NCBI GenBank assembly: GCA_027731885.1
Contig: JAQCAO010000062.1
Span: forward strand, 1 to 7,668
Length of the DNA stretch: 7,668 nt
Source of the DNA: Actinomycetota bacterium
GTDB taxonomy: Bacteria; Actinomycetota; Actinomycetes; Nanopelagicales; Nanopelagicaceae
Direction: 5' to 3'
The notes under the pieces were generated by a model. The model ran no database searches. It saw only the letters and a list, made by a program, of their open reading frames with translations, and had not been told where the DNA came from. Of the stretch, positions 1 through 7,668 are shown in pieces. Position 1 is the first letter of the stretch, and each line of letters starts with the position of its first letter. The position numbers were made by a program, and so were the translations under genes.

Positions 1-634
1 CTATGATTGCGCTGTTCTTCAAATAAATTTGTGCATCGTTTGATTTGAGCGCCCTTAGCCAATCTTCTGCAAATTTCTCGCCCTTTTCATTGATGAGCGC
101 GGTTACGAAAGCTTGGAAAGAGGAATTACTTGGCGCAATTCCAATTTTACCTTTAAAGATAGTTGACTTTAAATCGTTTATTGATTGAGGAAGAACTTCT
201 ATTGCGCCAGGACGGTAAGCAAATACGCGAGCACGACCGGTCACCCCGACCCAGCTGCGATCACCAGCGATGAAGCTGCCATCAATCTTTCTTGCGACCC
301 CATCGTCAAGTTTTGAAAGCAGGCCGGCGGTTGAGACGGCGCCCAGCGATCCAGCATCTTGTGAGAGAAAGAGATCCGCTGGTGAGTTCTGACCCTCTTC
401 AAGAATCTGCGCCGCTAACTCTGCTGAGTCACCGTAGCGAACATTTAAATTGATCCCGGATTTGCGTTCCCAGTTTGAAAGAAATGGCGCAATGAACTCT
501 TCGGAACGGCCGGAATAGATCGTAAGTTCGGTGATCTCGTCATTAGATTGATCAGACGAGATGGAGGAAAACGTTGCCCCACCGATTATCAGCGCCGCCA
601 AGGCGATACCTGCGACCGTGAAGCTCTTCTTCAA
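1..634 (-). CDS. Iron(III) ABC transporter substrate-binding protein (FbpA/FutA-like), C-terminus cut by window edge
   Basis: This is the extracytoplasmic solute-binding protein that captures ferric iron and delivers it to an ABC permease. 211 residues are visible with no stop; the family usually has about 340, so about the last third lies beyond the left edge. The start is TTG (634-632), chosen because a perfect GGAGG lies 6 nt upstream and the peptide opens with a signal sequence: Lys2-Lys3, then a hydrophobic stretch at about residues 5-19. The mature part reads as the iron-binding family: LTIYSGRSEEF (37-47), PADLFLSQDAG (85-95), WVGVTGRARVFAY (128-140), DWLRALKSND (191-200) and the NSAI motif near the edge. 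The metal-binding tyrosine pair expected further on is not visible. No cysteine lipobox follows the hydrophobic segment, which is unusual for a Gram-positive binding protein. It is transcribed divergently from fadA. Fold and family are secure; iron specificity is inferred from similarity. Confidence 0.88.
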   Translation of the reverse strand, partial: MKKSFTVAGIALAALIIGGATFSSISSDQSNDEITELTIYSGRSEEFIAPFLSNWERKSGINLNVRYGDSAELAAQILEEGQNSPADLFLSQDAGSLGAVSTAGLLSKLDDGVARKIDGSFIAGDRSWVGVTGRARVFAYRPGAIEVLPQSINDLKSTIFKGKIGIAPSNSSFQAFVTALINEKGEKFAEDWLRALKSNDAQIYLKNSAII

Positions 635-640
635 TTCTCG

Positions 641-645
641 CCTCC
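641..645 (-). promoter_or_regulatory. Shine-Dalgarno site fixing the TTG start of the iron-binding protein
   Basis: On the minus strand this reads GGAGG, with a 6-nt spacer (CGAGAA) before TTG at 634-632. The protein has no ATG or GTG at a sensible position, and translation upstream of the TTG gives an arginine-rich stretch unlike a signal peptide, so this site decides the start. Confidence 0.75.
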
Positions 646-710
646 AGCGATTTAACGGCCTTCTATCTGGCCTTGCTATCAGACCCAGAAATACTGGGGT
701 ATGAACCGAG

Positions 711-740
711 ATTATCCGATCGCCTTGAATTACGCAACAA
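711..740 (-). promoter_or_regulatory. Candidate promoter for the iron-binding protein gene
   Basis: On the minus strand a GATAAT hexamer (716-711) matches five of six bases of the TATAAT -10 consensus; the overlapping TAATCT (714-709) also fits the looser actinobacterial TANNNT pattern. A weak -35 candidate, TTGTTG (740-735), lies 18 nt upstream. Transcription would start about 70 nt before the TTG codon. The -35 half falls inside the inverted repeat at 726-757, so a protein bound to that repeat could block this promoter. It is a consensus match only. Confidence 0.35.
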
Positions 741-757
741 AAACGTTGCGTAATTCA
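726..757. repeat. Perfect 13-bp inverted repeat, putative operator between divergent genes
   Basis: The left arm TGAATTACGCAAC (726-738) and right arm GTTGCGTAATTCA (745-757) are exact reverse complements, separated by six bases (AAAAAC, 739-744). It is the strongest dyad in the intergenic region. No T-tract follows on either strand, and it lies upstream of both divergent genes, so a terminator is unlikely. Arm centres are about 19 bp apart, roughly two helical turns, as expected for a dimeric repressor of the TetR or GntR type; those families often control fatty-acid degradation genes. It also overlaps weak promoter-like hexamers on the plus strand (TTGAAT 725-730 and CGTAAT 749-754, 18-bp spacing) and the -35 candidate on the minus strand. 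Which gene it controls, and the cognate regulator, cannot be told from this window. As RNA it could also fold into a stable hairpin. Confidence 0.6.
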
Positions 758-851
758 TCACATCTGCCGAGCAAGCAAGTGATGGCCATTGATGACAAAG
801 TGGGCTACTGACAAGTAACCTTGAAACATACCCATCAGAGAGGTTTCAAAT

Positions 852-2051
852 ATGTCGCAGAACCAACGCACCGTCGTCCTGGTCGATGCTGTTCGTACCC
901 CATTTGGCAAGGCCGGAAGTATGTACTCAGGCACCCGCGCCGATGATCTGATGGTGCGCGCTATTCGTGGCTTGCTCGAGCGCAATCCGAAAGTTTCACC
1001 CAATGCAATTGAAGATGTCGCTATAGCCGCAGCTACACAAACTGGTGATCAAGGAATGAATTTAGGCCGCAGCGCAGCGCTACTGGCGGGACTTCCAAAT
1101 ACAGTCCCTGGTTATTCCGTTGACCGTTGGTGCGCTGGTGCAATGACATCGACAACGACGCTCGCTGGAGCGATCGCATTTGGTTCTATAGATATCGCAA
1201 TCGCAGGTGGTGTTGAACATATGGGCAATCATCCAATTGGTGATGGACTTGATCCCAATCCAAGATTTTTAGCAGAACGAATTGTTGAACAAGATGCGCT
1301 CGCCATGGGTGCAACCGCTGAACGTTTACACGATCGATATCCGCAATTAACCAAAGAGCGCGCTGATCGTTATGCCTATAACTCACAAATGAAAACTGCC
1401 GCAGCATATGCCGCTGGAAAGATTCAACGTGATTTGATTCCCACCGCAGCGCGGATTCCAGATTTGGGTTGGGGTATCGCAACCGTTGATGAACCGCCAC
1501 GTCCAACAACCACAATGGAAGGGCTAGCAACACTTAAGACTCCTTTCCGTGCCGCTGGCAGAGTGACACCTGGAAACTCATCTGGTTTAAATGATGGCGC
1601 TACAGCTGCGCTGCTCGCCAGCGAAGATAAAGCAAAAGAGTTAGGGCTCACTATAAAAGCAAAATTGGTTTCATATGCCTTCGCCGGCGTTGAGCCAGAA
1701 GTTATGGGGTACGGGCCAGTTCCCTCAACAATCAAAGCATTAGCGAAGGCGGGACTGCAGATCTCAGATATTGGCGCCTTTGAAGTCAATGAAGCATTTG
1801 CAGTTCAAGTAATCGCATTTCTAGATCACTTCGGCATTGCTGATGATGATCCGCGCGTAAATCCATATGGTGGAGCTATTGCAGTTGGCCATCCCCTGGC
1901 TTCTTCAGGAATTCGCTTAATGTTAAATCTTGCGCGCACCTTTGAAGAGCGTACAGATGTGAAATATGGGCTAACCACAATGTGTATCGGGCTCGGAATG
2001 GGTGGCACTGTTATTTGGGAGAACCCTCACTTCACTGGAGGTTCAAAGTAA
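852..2051 (+). CDS. fadA: Acetyl-CoA C-acyltransferase (3-ketoacyl-CoA thiolase)
   Basis: This cytoplasmic enzyme cleaves 3-ketoacyl-CoA with CoA to give acetyl-CoA and a shortened acyl-CoA, the last step of each beta-oxidation turn. At 399 residues it has normal thiolase length. Visible motifs: N-terminal DAVRTPFGKAG (12-22), nucleophile Cys94 in DRWCAGAMTS, the signature GGVEHM (119-124), GNSSGLNDGA (241-250), NEAFA (313-317), catalytic His347 in GHP, and the acid/base Cys378 in TTMCIGLGMGG. All catalytic residues are therefore present. The ATG at 852 is preceded by GAGAGG (838-843) with an 8-nt spacer. Its stop overlaps the start of fadB by one base, so the two are translationally linked, as expected for partners of one complex. 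The biosynthetic acetoacetyl-CoA thiolase role (AtoB) is the main alternative, but the fadB neighbour favours degradation. A gene upstream on the other strand shares the control region containing the inverted repeat. Confidence 0.92.
   Translation: MSQNQRTVVLVDAVRTPFGKAGSMYSGTRADDLMVRAIRGLLERNPKVSPNAIEDVAIAAATQTGDQGMNLGRSAALLAGLPNTVPGYSVDRWCAGAMTSTTTLAGAIAFGSIDIAIAGGVEHMGNHPIGDGLDPNPRFLAERIVEQDALAMGATAERLHDRYPQLTKERADRYAYNSQMKTAAAYAAGKIQRDLIPTAARIPDLGWGIATVDEPPRPTTTMEGLATLKTPFRAAGRVTPGNSSGLNDGATAALLASEDKAKELGLTIKAKLVSYAFAGVEPEVMGYGPVPSTIKALAKAGLQISDIGAFEVNEAFAVQVIAFLDHFGIADDDPRVNPYGGAIAVGHPLASSGIRLMLNLARTFEERTDVKYGLTTMCIGLGMGGTVIWENPHFTGGSK
2037..2041 (+). promoter_or_regulatory. Shine-Dalgarno site fixing the fadB start
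   Basis: GGAGG lies inside the last codons of fadA, 9 nt before the ATG at 2051. It supports this start over an in-frame ATG at 1982, which would overlap fadA by 70 bases and add 23 residues (MYRARNGWHC...) unlike the family N-terminus. Confidence 0.8.
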
Positions 2052-4159
2052 TGTCAACGCAAATCAATCTGCCTGAAGGTGCGCCCGAAGAAGTAGTCAC
2101 AAACGCACTTGTTCGCGATGTTGATCTAACCCCATTTGGCCACAAAGGATCTCTAGCGCTAATCACGCTAGATAATGGTTTAGACCATACCCGTCCAAAT
2201 ACCTTTGGGCCGCAGTCACTTGATGCGTTAAATAACGCGATCACAGATGCAATCGGTCGCACACCTGCAGCAATTGCAATTATCGGCAAGCCATTTATCT
2301 TTGCGGCAGGTGCCGATCTATCCGCGCTCTCTTTCCTGTCAAAGCGCGAGCAATCGCTGGCCATTGGAAAGCTTGGCCACGATGTATTTCGTCGCTTAGA
2401 TGAATGTGGCGTTCCAACTTTTGCATTTATAAACGGGCTCGCTCTTGGTGGCGGTTTAGAAGTTGGTCTGCATTGTAACTATCGCACTCTGGCATCTACC
2501 GCATTTACCGGATTGCCTGAAGTATTCTTGGGGCTTGTACCCGGATGGGGCGGTGCCACAATTCTGCCTAAGTTAATTGGGCCAGAGCGCGCAGTGCAAG
2601 TAATTATGCTCAATGCGCTAAATAACAACACCATGATGAAGGCAAAAGATGCGCTCTCACTCGGTGTTGTCGACGCCGTTTACGAACCTGCTGATTTCCT
2701 AGAACGTTCTGTCGCTTTTGCAGCGAGTGTTCTATCAGGTAAGAATAAAATCGAACGCAAGGATTACTCAAACGATCCAGCTTGGGAGAGCGCACTTGCC
2801 ACAGGCAAGGCTGCCTCTCTAAAGAAGTATGGTGGTGCAGAAATAGCATCTCCTATGCGCGCTCTTGAATTAATTGCAGCCGCGCGTACAAATTCTCGTG
2901 GAGCTGGATTCGCCGCCGAAGATCAAGCACTCGCCGATTTAACTATGTCAGATCCGCTTCGCGCTTCTCTCTATGCCTTTAACTTGATTCAGAAGAAGCG
3001 CAAGAAAGTTGAAGGCGCTCCCAAAGCAGCACTTGCCCGCAAAGTTACCAAGGTCGGCGTAGTCGGCGCGGGTTTAATGGCTTCACAGTTAGCGTTGCTA
3101 CTTCTTCGCAATCTTAAGGTTCCGGTAGTAATGACCGATATCGATCAAGAGCGCGCCGATAAGGGCGTTGCCTGGGTTAAGAATGAGTTAAACAAGTTGG
3201 TAGAAAAGAAGCGCATGAGTGAAGAATCAGCGCGACGACTAACTCTTCTAATAAGCGGTTCTGCTGATCAAAATACCTTTGCAGGCTCAGACTTCATAAT
3301 CGAAGCTATCTTCGAAGAGTTATCTCTAAAGCAAGATCTCTTCAAGAAGTTAGAGAAGATCGTCTCCCCTGAATGCGTTCTAGCCACCAACACCTCTTCT
3401 CTTTCAGTTGAAAAAATGACTGAAGGTCTGGTTAATCCAGAGCGGGTAATCGGATTTCACTTCTTCAACCCAGTGGCTGTAATGCCGCTCCTTGAAATCG
3501 CACGCACCTCAACTACCGATGATGCAACGACAGCAACTGCAGTAAGCGTCGGTAAAGAGTTAAAGAAGACCATGATCATCTGTAAAGATGCACCTGGCTT
3601 TGTGGTTAATCGCTTGCTGACTCGCTTCATGGGCGAAGTTACTGATGCGGTAGATGAAGGCACTCCACCAGCAATTGCAGATAGCGCGATGCGCAGTATT
3701 GGCTTCCCGATGTCGCCATTTGAGCTTCTTGATCTGGTTGGACCTGGAGTAGCTCTTCACGTCTCTGAAACCTTGCATTCAAATCTAGGTGAGCGCTATC
3801 GCATCTCCCCAACTATGCAGGCAATGGTTGCCGCTAAAGTGCGCAATTTTTACATCAAAGGAAGCGATGGCAAATTAACGCCAAACCCTGAAGCGGTGGC
3901 GCTAATTAAGCAAGGTACTGCCGCATCTACTGCTGAACAAGTTCGCGATCGCGCACTTAAGGCGTTAGCGGTTGAAGCGCGCATGATGCTTGATGAGGGC
4001 GTGGTTTCTACTCCAGCAGAGATTGATCTCTGTATGTTGATGGGATCAGGTTGGCCGATGCACCTTGGTGGAATTTTGCCTTACCTAGATCGTGAAGGAA
4101 TTAGTGAAGCGGTTTGTGGTCAGCGTTTTCACGCGCCGGGGATTGCATCTCTTCCATAA
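2051..4159 (+). CDS. fadB: Enoyl-CoA hydratase / 3-hydroxyacyl-CoA dehydrogenase (FadB-type bifunctional beta-oxidation protein)
   Basis: The protein has 702 residues and catalyses two consecutive beta-oxidation steps: hydration of trans-2-enoyl-CoA and NAD-dependent oxidation of 3-hydroxyacyl-CoA, passing product to the thiolase encoded just upstream. Residues of about 30-220 form the crotonase domain, with oxyanion-hole segment AAGADL (85-90), GLALGGGLE (129-137) and both catalytic glutamates, Glu137 and Glu157 ([15 protein letters not shown]). The dehydrogenase domain starts near 333: Rossmann loop GAGLMA (339-344) and Asp363, which selects NAD over NADP. The catalytic set Ser449 (NTSS), His470 and Asn473 (HFFNP), Glu482 and Asn520 has spacing identical to the human short-chain enzyme. 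The C-terminal helical half ends with [18 protein letters not shown] (642-659) and [10 protein letters not shown] (665-674). The third Rossmann glycine is alanine, which I recall as usual in actinobacterial members. The start is 2051, overlapping the fadA stop by one base. The last 19 codons overlap dxs on the other strand. Confidence 0.93.
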   Translation: MSTQINLPEGAPEEVVTNALVRDVDLTPFGHKGSLALITLDNGLDHTRPNTFGPQSLDALNNAITDAIGRTPAAIAIIGKPFIFAAGADLSALSFLSKREQSLAIGKLGHDVFRRLDECGVPTFAFINGLALGGGLEVGLHCNYRTLASTAFTGLPEVFLGLVPGWGGATILPKLIGPERAVQVIMLNALNNNTMMKAKDALSLGVVDAVYEPADFLERSVAFAASVLSGKNKIERKDYSNDPAWESALATGKAASLKKYGGAEIASPMRALELIAAARTNSRGAGFAAEDQALADLTMSDPLRASLYAFNLIQKKRKKVEGAPKAALARKVTKVGVVGAGLMASQLALLLLRNLKVPVVMTDIDQERADKGVAWVKNELNKLVEKKRMSEESARRLTLLISGSADQNTFAGSDFIIEAIFEELSLKQDLFKKLEKIVSPECVLATNTSSLSVEKMTEGLVNPERVIGFHFFNPVAVMPLLEIARTSTTDDATTATAVSVGKELKKTMIICKDAPGFVVNRLLTRFMGEVTDAVDEGTPPAIADSAMRSIGFPMSPFELLDLVGPGVALHVSETLHSNLGERYRISPTMQAMVAAKVRNFYIKGSDGKLTPNPEAVALIKQGTAASTAEQVRDRALKALAVEARMMLDEGVVSTPAEIDLCMLMGSGWPMHLGGILPYLDREGISEAVCGQRFHAPGIASLP
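4101..4159. other. Convergent 59-bp overlap of the fadB and dxs 3' ends
   Basis: The fadB stop (TAA, 4157-4159, plus) lies beyond the dxs stop (TAA, complement of 4101-4103), so the final 19 codons of each gene are read from both strands (FadB residues 684-702, Dxs residues 629-647). First codon positions face each other, while the third position of each gene faces the second position of the other, so silent changes in one are mostly replacements in the other. I see no rho-independent terminator in or just beyond the overlap in either direction. Confidence 0.9.
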
Positions 4160-6044
4160 TCGCAATTGAATTCGCTGAACCTTTTTGACTATTCCATTCA
4201 ACGATGCTGCGCGCAATATTCTGGGCAGTAATACCCAGATCCCCCAATATCTCAGCTCGTTTTGAGTGCTCAATAAACTCAAGAGGAATGCCTATTGAGT
4301 TTATTGGAGTATTAAGACCAGCCTCGCGGAACATTTCTGAGATTGCGCTAGCGATACCACCGTGCTTAATGCCATCTTCAACAACAACGACGCTCTTAAA
4401 TCGCTGCGCCATCGTAGTCAAGGAAATCGGTAATGGTTTTACCCAGCGTGGATCAATTACCGTAACGCCAACTCCCTCGCGAAATGCCATCGCCGCTGCC
4501 TCAACTGAAATTGCCGCCATTGCTCCAATACTCACCAAGAGAACATCAGCGCTTTCTCCGCGATAGAGAATATCGATGCCATCACGTCGTTCGAATGCGG
4601 GAATATCGCTATGAACTGCGCCCTTTGGGTAGCGCACCATTGATGGCGCGTTAGAAATTGCGACTGCTTCGCGCAAAGTCTCGCGCAGACGAGTTGCATC
4701 TCGTGGCGCAGCAACATGCATTGTCGGAACTATCCCGGTCACCGCTAAATCCCAAATTCCGTGATGAGAAGGTCCATCATCGCCGGTAATTCCAGCGCGA
4801 TCTAAAACAAAAGTTACGCCAGCCTTATGCAGGGCGACATCTAGAAGCAATTGATCAAAGGCGCGATTTAAAAATGTAGAGTAAACAGCAACAACTGGAT
4901 GCAGTCCAGCAAAGGCCATGCCTGCAGCGCTAGTAACAGCATGCTGTTCAGCGATTCCCACGTCAACGATTCTTTCTGGAAAGGTTTTCGCAAAGGCATC
5001 GAGCCCAGTTGGGCCAAGCATTGCAGCGGTTATTGCCACGATATCTTCACGCTCCCGTGCAATCTCAACCAACTCACTTGAAAAGATTTTCGTCCAAGTT
5101 GTTGCGCTCTCTGCTAGCGGTTCGCCTGTTTCGGGATCGACGATACCGACGGCGTGAAACTTCTCGGCTTCATCATCTAAAGCAGGTTTATGGCCTCTCC
5201 CCTTTTCGGTGATCGCGTGCACCAAGACTGGAGCACCGAAATCTTTCGCTTTAAGAAGGGCTTTTTCAAGTGCAGCAATATCGTGTCCATCAATCGGACC
5301 CACGTATTTAAGACCTAGATCTTCAAACATCCCCTGCGGTGCGACGATATCTTTAATACCTTTCTTCATGCCATGCAGAGTCTCATATATAGGAGCACCG
5401 ACAACTGGAGTTTTATGGAGTACTTCTTTACCCCAATCTAAGAACCGTTCATACCCTCTAGTTACGCGCAAGGTCGCTAAATATGTCGCTAACCCACCGA
5501 TAGTTGGAGAGTAAGAACGTTCATTATCGTTTACAACAATTACTAAATTCCGATTATCGGCGGCGGCGATGTTATTTAACGCCTCCCAAGACATGCCACC
5601 AGTCAGCGCGCCATCGCCGACAACTACAACTACGTGGCGATCACTTTGTCCGGTTTGCGCGAAGCCAAAGGAGATTCCATCTCCCCAAGAGAGCGCAGTT
5701 GATGCGTGTGAATTTTCGATTACATCGTGTTCGCTCTCGCTCCGACTGGGATATCCTGCGATACCTCCGCGCTGACGTAACCCATCAAAACTATCTGCCC
5801 GCCCTGTGATTATTTTATGGACATAAGATTGATGTCCGGTATCAAAGAGAACTACGTCGCGCGGTGAATCAAAGGCGCGGTGGATAGCTAGCGTTAACTC
5901 AACAACGCCAAGATTTGGGCCCAAATGCCCACCTGTCTTCGAAACCTTGGTGATCAAAAATTGGCGAATCTCTTCGCTAAGTCGGATTAATTGAGCAGAA
6001 TCCAACCTTTTTATATCAGCTGGAGATTTGATCTGCTCAATCAT
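4101..6044 (-). CDS. dxs: 1-deoxy-D-xylulose-5-phosphate synthase
   Basis: This cytoplasmic, thiamine-diphosphate-dependent enzyme condenses pyruvate with glyceraldehyde 3-phosphate to 1-deoxy-D-xylulose 5-phosphate, the first step of the MEP pathway to isoprenoids (quinones, carotenoids, cell-wall lipid carriers). At 647 residues its length is normal for actinobacteria. In order: [13 protein letters not shown] (38-50) with His40; [12 protein letters not shown] (67-78); the cofactor motif GDGALTGG (143-150) through EALNN to the NDN at 172-174; IDGHD (251-255); catalytic Glu366 in [20 protein letters not shown] (388-398); GDDGPSHHG (421-429), with Asp423 and His427 matching substrate-binding residues; RYPKGA (471-476); and the C-terminal transketolase domain with DPRWVKPLP (531-539) and [11 protein letters not shown] (553-563). 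The last 19 residues, coded within the fadB overlap, look like an unstructured tail. No Shine-Dalgarno precedes the ATG; a -10 box instead sits 6 nt upstream, suggesting leaderless transcription. Aconitase lies 60 nt upstream on the same strand. Confidence 0.96.
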   Translation of the reverse strand: MIEQIKSPADIKRLDSAQLIRLSEEIRQFLITKVSKTGGHLGPNLGVVELTLAIHRAFDSPRDVVLFDTGHQSYVHKIITGRADSFDGLRQRGGIAGYPSRSESEHDVIENSHASTALSWGDGISFGFAQTGQSDRHVVVVVGDGALTGGMSWEALNNIAAADNRNLVIVVNDNERSYSPTIGGLATYLATLRVTRGYERFLDWGKEVLHKTPVVGAPIYETLHGMKKGIKDIVAPQGMFEDLGLKYVGPIDGHDIAALEKALLKAKDFGAPVLVHAITEKGRGHKPALDDEAEKFHAVGIVDPETGEPLAESATTWTKIFSSELVEIAREREDIVAITAAMLGPTGLDAFAKTFPERIVDVGIAEQHAVTSAAGMAFAGLHPVVAVYSTFLNRAFDQLLLDVALHKAGVTFVLDRAGITGDDGPSHHGIWDLAVTGIVPTMHVAAPRDATRLRETLREAVAISNAPSMVRYPKGAVHSDIPAFERRDGIDILYRGESADVLLVSIGAMAAISVEAAAMAFREGVGVTVIDPRWVKPLPISLTTMAQRFKSVVVVEDGIKHGGIASAISEMFREAGLNTPINSIGIPLEFIEHSKRAEILGDLGITAQNIARSIVEWNSQKGSANSIAIMEEMQSPARENADHKPLH

Positions 6045-6050
6045 GGCTTC

Positions 6051-6056
6051 ATTCTA
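6051..6056 (-). promoter_or_regulatory. -10 box of a putative leaderless promoter for dxs
   Basis: On the minus strand this is TAGAAT, five of six bases of TATAAT and a match to the actinobacterial TANNNT pattern. Six bases (GAAGCC) separate it from the dxs ATG at 6044, so a normal start distance would place the first transcribed base at or within one base of the A of ATG. No good -35 is visible 16-18 nt upstream, as is common in this phylum. The lack of a ribosome-binding site, unlike the other three starts in the window, supports a leaderless mRNA. Confidence 0.5.
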
Positions 6057-6092
6057 GGTTGGAGCGAACGAATTCGCGATCTAAAAACCTAG
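6054..6092 (-). repeat. Nested stem-loop in the acnA-dxs gap
   Basis: Outer arms CTAGGTT (6054-6060) and AACCTAG (6086-6092) are exact 7-bp complements. They enclose an inner 5-bp hairpin, GCGAA (6064-6068) with TTCGC (6073-6077), around CGAA. It begins 12 nt after the aconitase stop, where a terminator would be expected, but no T-tract follows; it could be a U-less terminator or an RNA-stabilising end. One outer arm overlaps the dxs -10 box. The arms are short, so chance is possible. Confidence 0.35.
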
Positions 6093-6104
6093 ACTACGCG
6101 CAAA

Positions 6105-7668
6105 TTACTGAAGTAATTGGCGGAGCACATACTGCATGATCCCGCCATGGCGATAATAATCACCCTCACCAGGAGTATCGATACGCACCTTTGCAGTAAA
6201 TGACTTATCCCCTGCTGTGACCTGTACCTCTTTTGGAATTCCGCCCTTATTTAATTCAGTGATTCCAGTGATAGCAAAAGTTTCGGTGCCATCTAGTCCA
6301 AGTGACTGTGCAGTCTGGCCATCTTTAAATTGCAATGGCAGAACGCCCATTCCAATCAAATTTGAACGGTGGATTCTCTCAAAACTCTCTGCAATGACGG
6401 CACGCACACCTAATAACCCAGTGCCTTTTGCCGCCCAGTCGCGAGATGACCCCGATCCGTACTCTTTGCCGGCAAGAATTACCAAAGGAACTCCCGCATC
6501 TTGATAAGCAATCGATGCATCGTAAATCGTAGTTTGTTCACCGTTGCTCAAGAAATTACGGGTGAAGCCACCTTCGACGCCATCTAGCAACATATTTTTT
6601 AGGCGGATATTTGCAAAAGTTCCACGAATCATTACTTCGTGATTTCCACGTCGTGATCCATAAGAGTTGAAGTCACCCCGGGCAACTCCATGAGCTTCTA
6701 GATATTTACCAGCAGGTGAATCTGCCTTGATATTTCCTGCAGGAGAAATGTGATCGGTCGTAACCGAATCACCCAAGATAGCCAGGACTCGTGCTCCTGA
6801 AATATCAGTTACCGGCTTTGGATTTGCTGGCATGCCATCAAAGTAAGGAGGCTTGCGGACATAAGTAGATTGCGCATCCCATTCAAAAGTCTTCCCCGTT
6901 GGAGTATCTAGAGACTTCCAACGATGATCGCCATCAAAGACCGTCGCATAATCTTTCTTAAACATCTCAGAGGAGATTGAAGAATCGATAACAGATTGAA
7001 TCTCTTGCGCACTTGGCCAGATATCAGCGAGGAAGACATCCTTGCCATCCTTATCTTTGCCTAGTGAATCCTTAACAAAGTCATGATTCATAGTTCCGGC
7101 CAACGCATATGCAACGACAAGTGGAGGCGATGCCAGATAATTCAACTTTACATCTGGGCTGATTCGCCCTTCAAAGTTGCGGTTTCCAGAGAGTACTGCC
7201 GTGACTGCTAAATCGTGCTCGTTGACCGATTTGCTGATTTCTATTGGTAGCGGACCAGAGTTTCCGATACAAGTAACACAGCCATAGCCCACCAAGTTAA
7301 AACCGAGCGCATCCATGTACTTAGTCAGATCGGCGCGATCATAATAATCAGTTACTACCTTTGATCCTGGCGCCAAGGTTGTCTTTACCCAAGGCTTGGA
7401 GGTCAATCCGCGCTCTACCGCTTTCTTAGCTAATAGCGCCGCGCCGATCATTACCGAAGGATTTGATGTATTTGTACAAGATGTAATTGAGGCAATTACA
7501 ACATCACCATTTTTGATTGTTGTTGCTTTAGCCCCAACGTTTACTGGATAAGAATCTGTGCCAGTCTTTTCGGTTATATATGTTGGAAGAATTTTCTCAA
7601 ATGCATCTTTCGAGCCGCTAAGTGAGATGCGATCCTGCGGACGCTTTGGCCCAGAGATCGATGGAACA
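6105..7668 (-). CDS. acnA: Aconitate hydratase (AcnA type), N-terminus cut by window edge
   Basis: This TCA-cycle [4Fe-4S] enzyme isomerises citrate to isocitrate through cis-aconitate. 520 residues are visible, about 58% of the usual 890-900; the reading frame stays open to the right edge, so the first Met inside it (codon at 7451-7449) is internal. Numbering from the edge: [12 protein letters not shown] (2-13), cluster ligand Cys64 in [15 protein letters not shown], then Cys130 and Cys133 in [14 protein letters not shown]. This reproduces the Cx65Cx2C spacing of the family, so the cluster is complete. The linker leads into the swivel domain with [25 protein letters not shown] and the active-site segment [16 protein letters not shown]. 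The end, [13 protein letters not shown], is typical of AcnA and distinguishes it from AcnB. It is followed on the same strand by dxs after 60 nt, so read-through into dxs is possible. Iron-regulatory-protein moonlighting is known for some homologues, but nothing here tests it. Confidence 0.96.
   Translation of the reverse strand, partial: VPSISGPKRPQDRISLSGSKDAFEKILPTYITEKTGTDSYPVNVGAKATTIKNGDVVIASITSCTNTSNPSVMIGAALLAKKAVERGLTSKPWVKTTLAPGSKVVTDYYDRADLTKYMDALGFNLVGYGCVTCIGNSGPLPIEISKSVNEHDLAVTAVLSGNRNFEGRISPDVKLNYLASPPLVVAYALAGTMNHDFVKDSLGKDKDGKDVFLADIWPSAQEIQSVIDSSISSEMFKKDYATVFDGDHRWKSLDTPTGKTFEWDAQSTYVRKPPYFDGMPANPKPVTDISGARVLAILGDSVTTDHISPAGNIKADSPAGKYLEAHGVARGDFNSYGSRRGNHEVMIRGTFANIRLKNMLLDGVEGGFTRNFLSNGEQTTIYDASIAYQDAGVPLVILAGKEYGSGSSRDWAAKGTGLLGVRAVIAESFERIHRSNLIGMGVLPLQFKDGQTAQSLGLDGTETFAITGITELNKGGIPKEVQVTAGDKSFTAKVRIDTPGEGDYYRHGGIMQYVLRQLLQ

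Noticed and set aside
684..698. CCCAG-AAATA-CTGGG inverted repeat in the leader of the iron-binding protein gene
   Set aside because: The stem is only 5 bp, without a T-tract or other supporting feature; too likely by chance.
758..1003. Minus-strand 81-codon open frame across the fadA start
   Set aside because: Antisense to the conserved thiolase N-terminus; no recognisable protein features.
1982..2050. Longer fadB reading frame starting at ATG 1982
   Set aside because: It would overlap fadA by 70 bases and add 23 residues unlike the family; the ATG at 2051 has a GGAGG 9 nt upstream.
2396..3612. Possible defect in FadB from the GAGLMA loop lacking the third Rossmann glycine
   Set aside because: All catalytic residues of both domains and the NAD-selecting Asp363 are present, and the Ala variant is, to my recollection, usual in actinobacterial FadB.
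4160..4190. Possible terminator after fadB (CAATTG/GAATTC palindromes followed by a run of five T)
   Set aside because: The palindromes are separate 6-mers that form only a 4-bp stem with a bulge, and the T-run is several bases away.
4204..5809. Several plus-strand open frames of 60-120 codons inside dxs
   Set aside because: They lie antisense to a strongly conserved enzyme, resemble no protein family and have no sensible ribosome-binding sites; they are shadows of the coding strand.
7449..7451. ATG as start of the aconitase gene
   Set aside because: The frame continues upstream with conserved aconitase sequence, including [12 protein letters not shown] and the first cluster cysteine; the gene is simply cut by the window.
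1..7668. tRNA, rRNA, CRISPR array, insertion sequence or phage attachment site
   Set aside because: I found no cloverleaf-like segment, spaced repeats, transposase sequence or flanking direct repeats on either strand; nearly all of the window is housekeeping coding sequence.

Overview
The window reads as part of the chromosome of a small-genome actinobacterium. The evidence is gene content and protein style: an actinobacterial FadA/FadB pair (thiolase motif DRWCAGAMT, dehydrogenase motif [10 protein letters not shown]), an AcnA-type aconitase, Dxs, very tight packing and a base composition a little under half G+C by eye. A streamlined freshwater lineage such as the Nanopelagicales (acI) would fit, but that placement is inference. 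All five genes look intact apart from two cut by the window edges, and there is no sign of mobile elements, CRISPR, rRNA or tRNA.

Layout: (1) 1-634, minus strand: N-terminal 211 residues of an iron(III) ABC transporter substrate-binding protein, starting with TTG. (2) 635-851: a divergent intergenic region holding a perfect 13-bp inverted repeat (726-757), the best operator candidate in the window. (3) 852-2051 and 2051-4159, plus strand: a two-gene operon with a 1-nt stop/start overlap, encoding thiolase (FadA) and a two-domain enoyl-CoA hydratase/3-hydroxyacyl-CoA dehydrogenase (FadB). Together they carry the last three reactions of fatty-acid beta-oxidation. (4) 4101-6044, minus strand: dxs, first enzyme of the MEP isoprenoid pathway, whose 3' end overlaps that of fadB by 59 bp. 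(5) 6045-6104: a short gap with a good -10 box placed so that dxs would be transcribed without a leader, plus a nested stem-loop. (6) 6105-7668, minus strand: the C-terminal 520 residues of aconitase, running off the right edge.

Functionally this is central metabolism. FadA/FadB release acetyl-CoA, aconitase belongs to the TCA cycle that consumes it, and Dxs draws pyruvate and glyceraldehyde 3-phosphate into isoprenoids. The substrate-binding protein supplies iron, which the [4Fe-4S] aconitase needs, though nothing shows that the genes are co-regulated. I see no clear novel system. The points worth a second look are regulatory and architectural: the perfect dyad, the convergent coding overlap, the probably leaderless dxs start, and an iron-binding protein without a lipobox.
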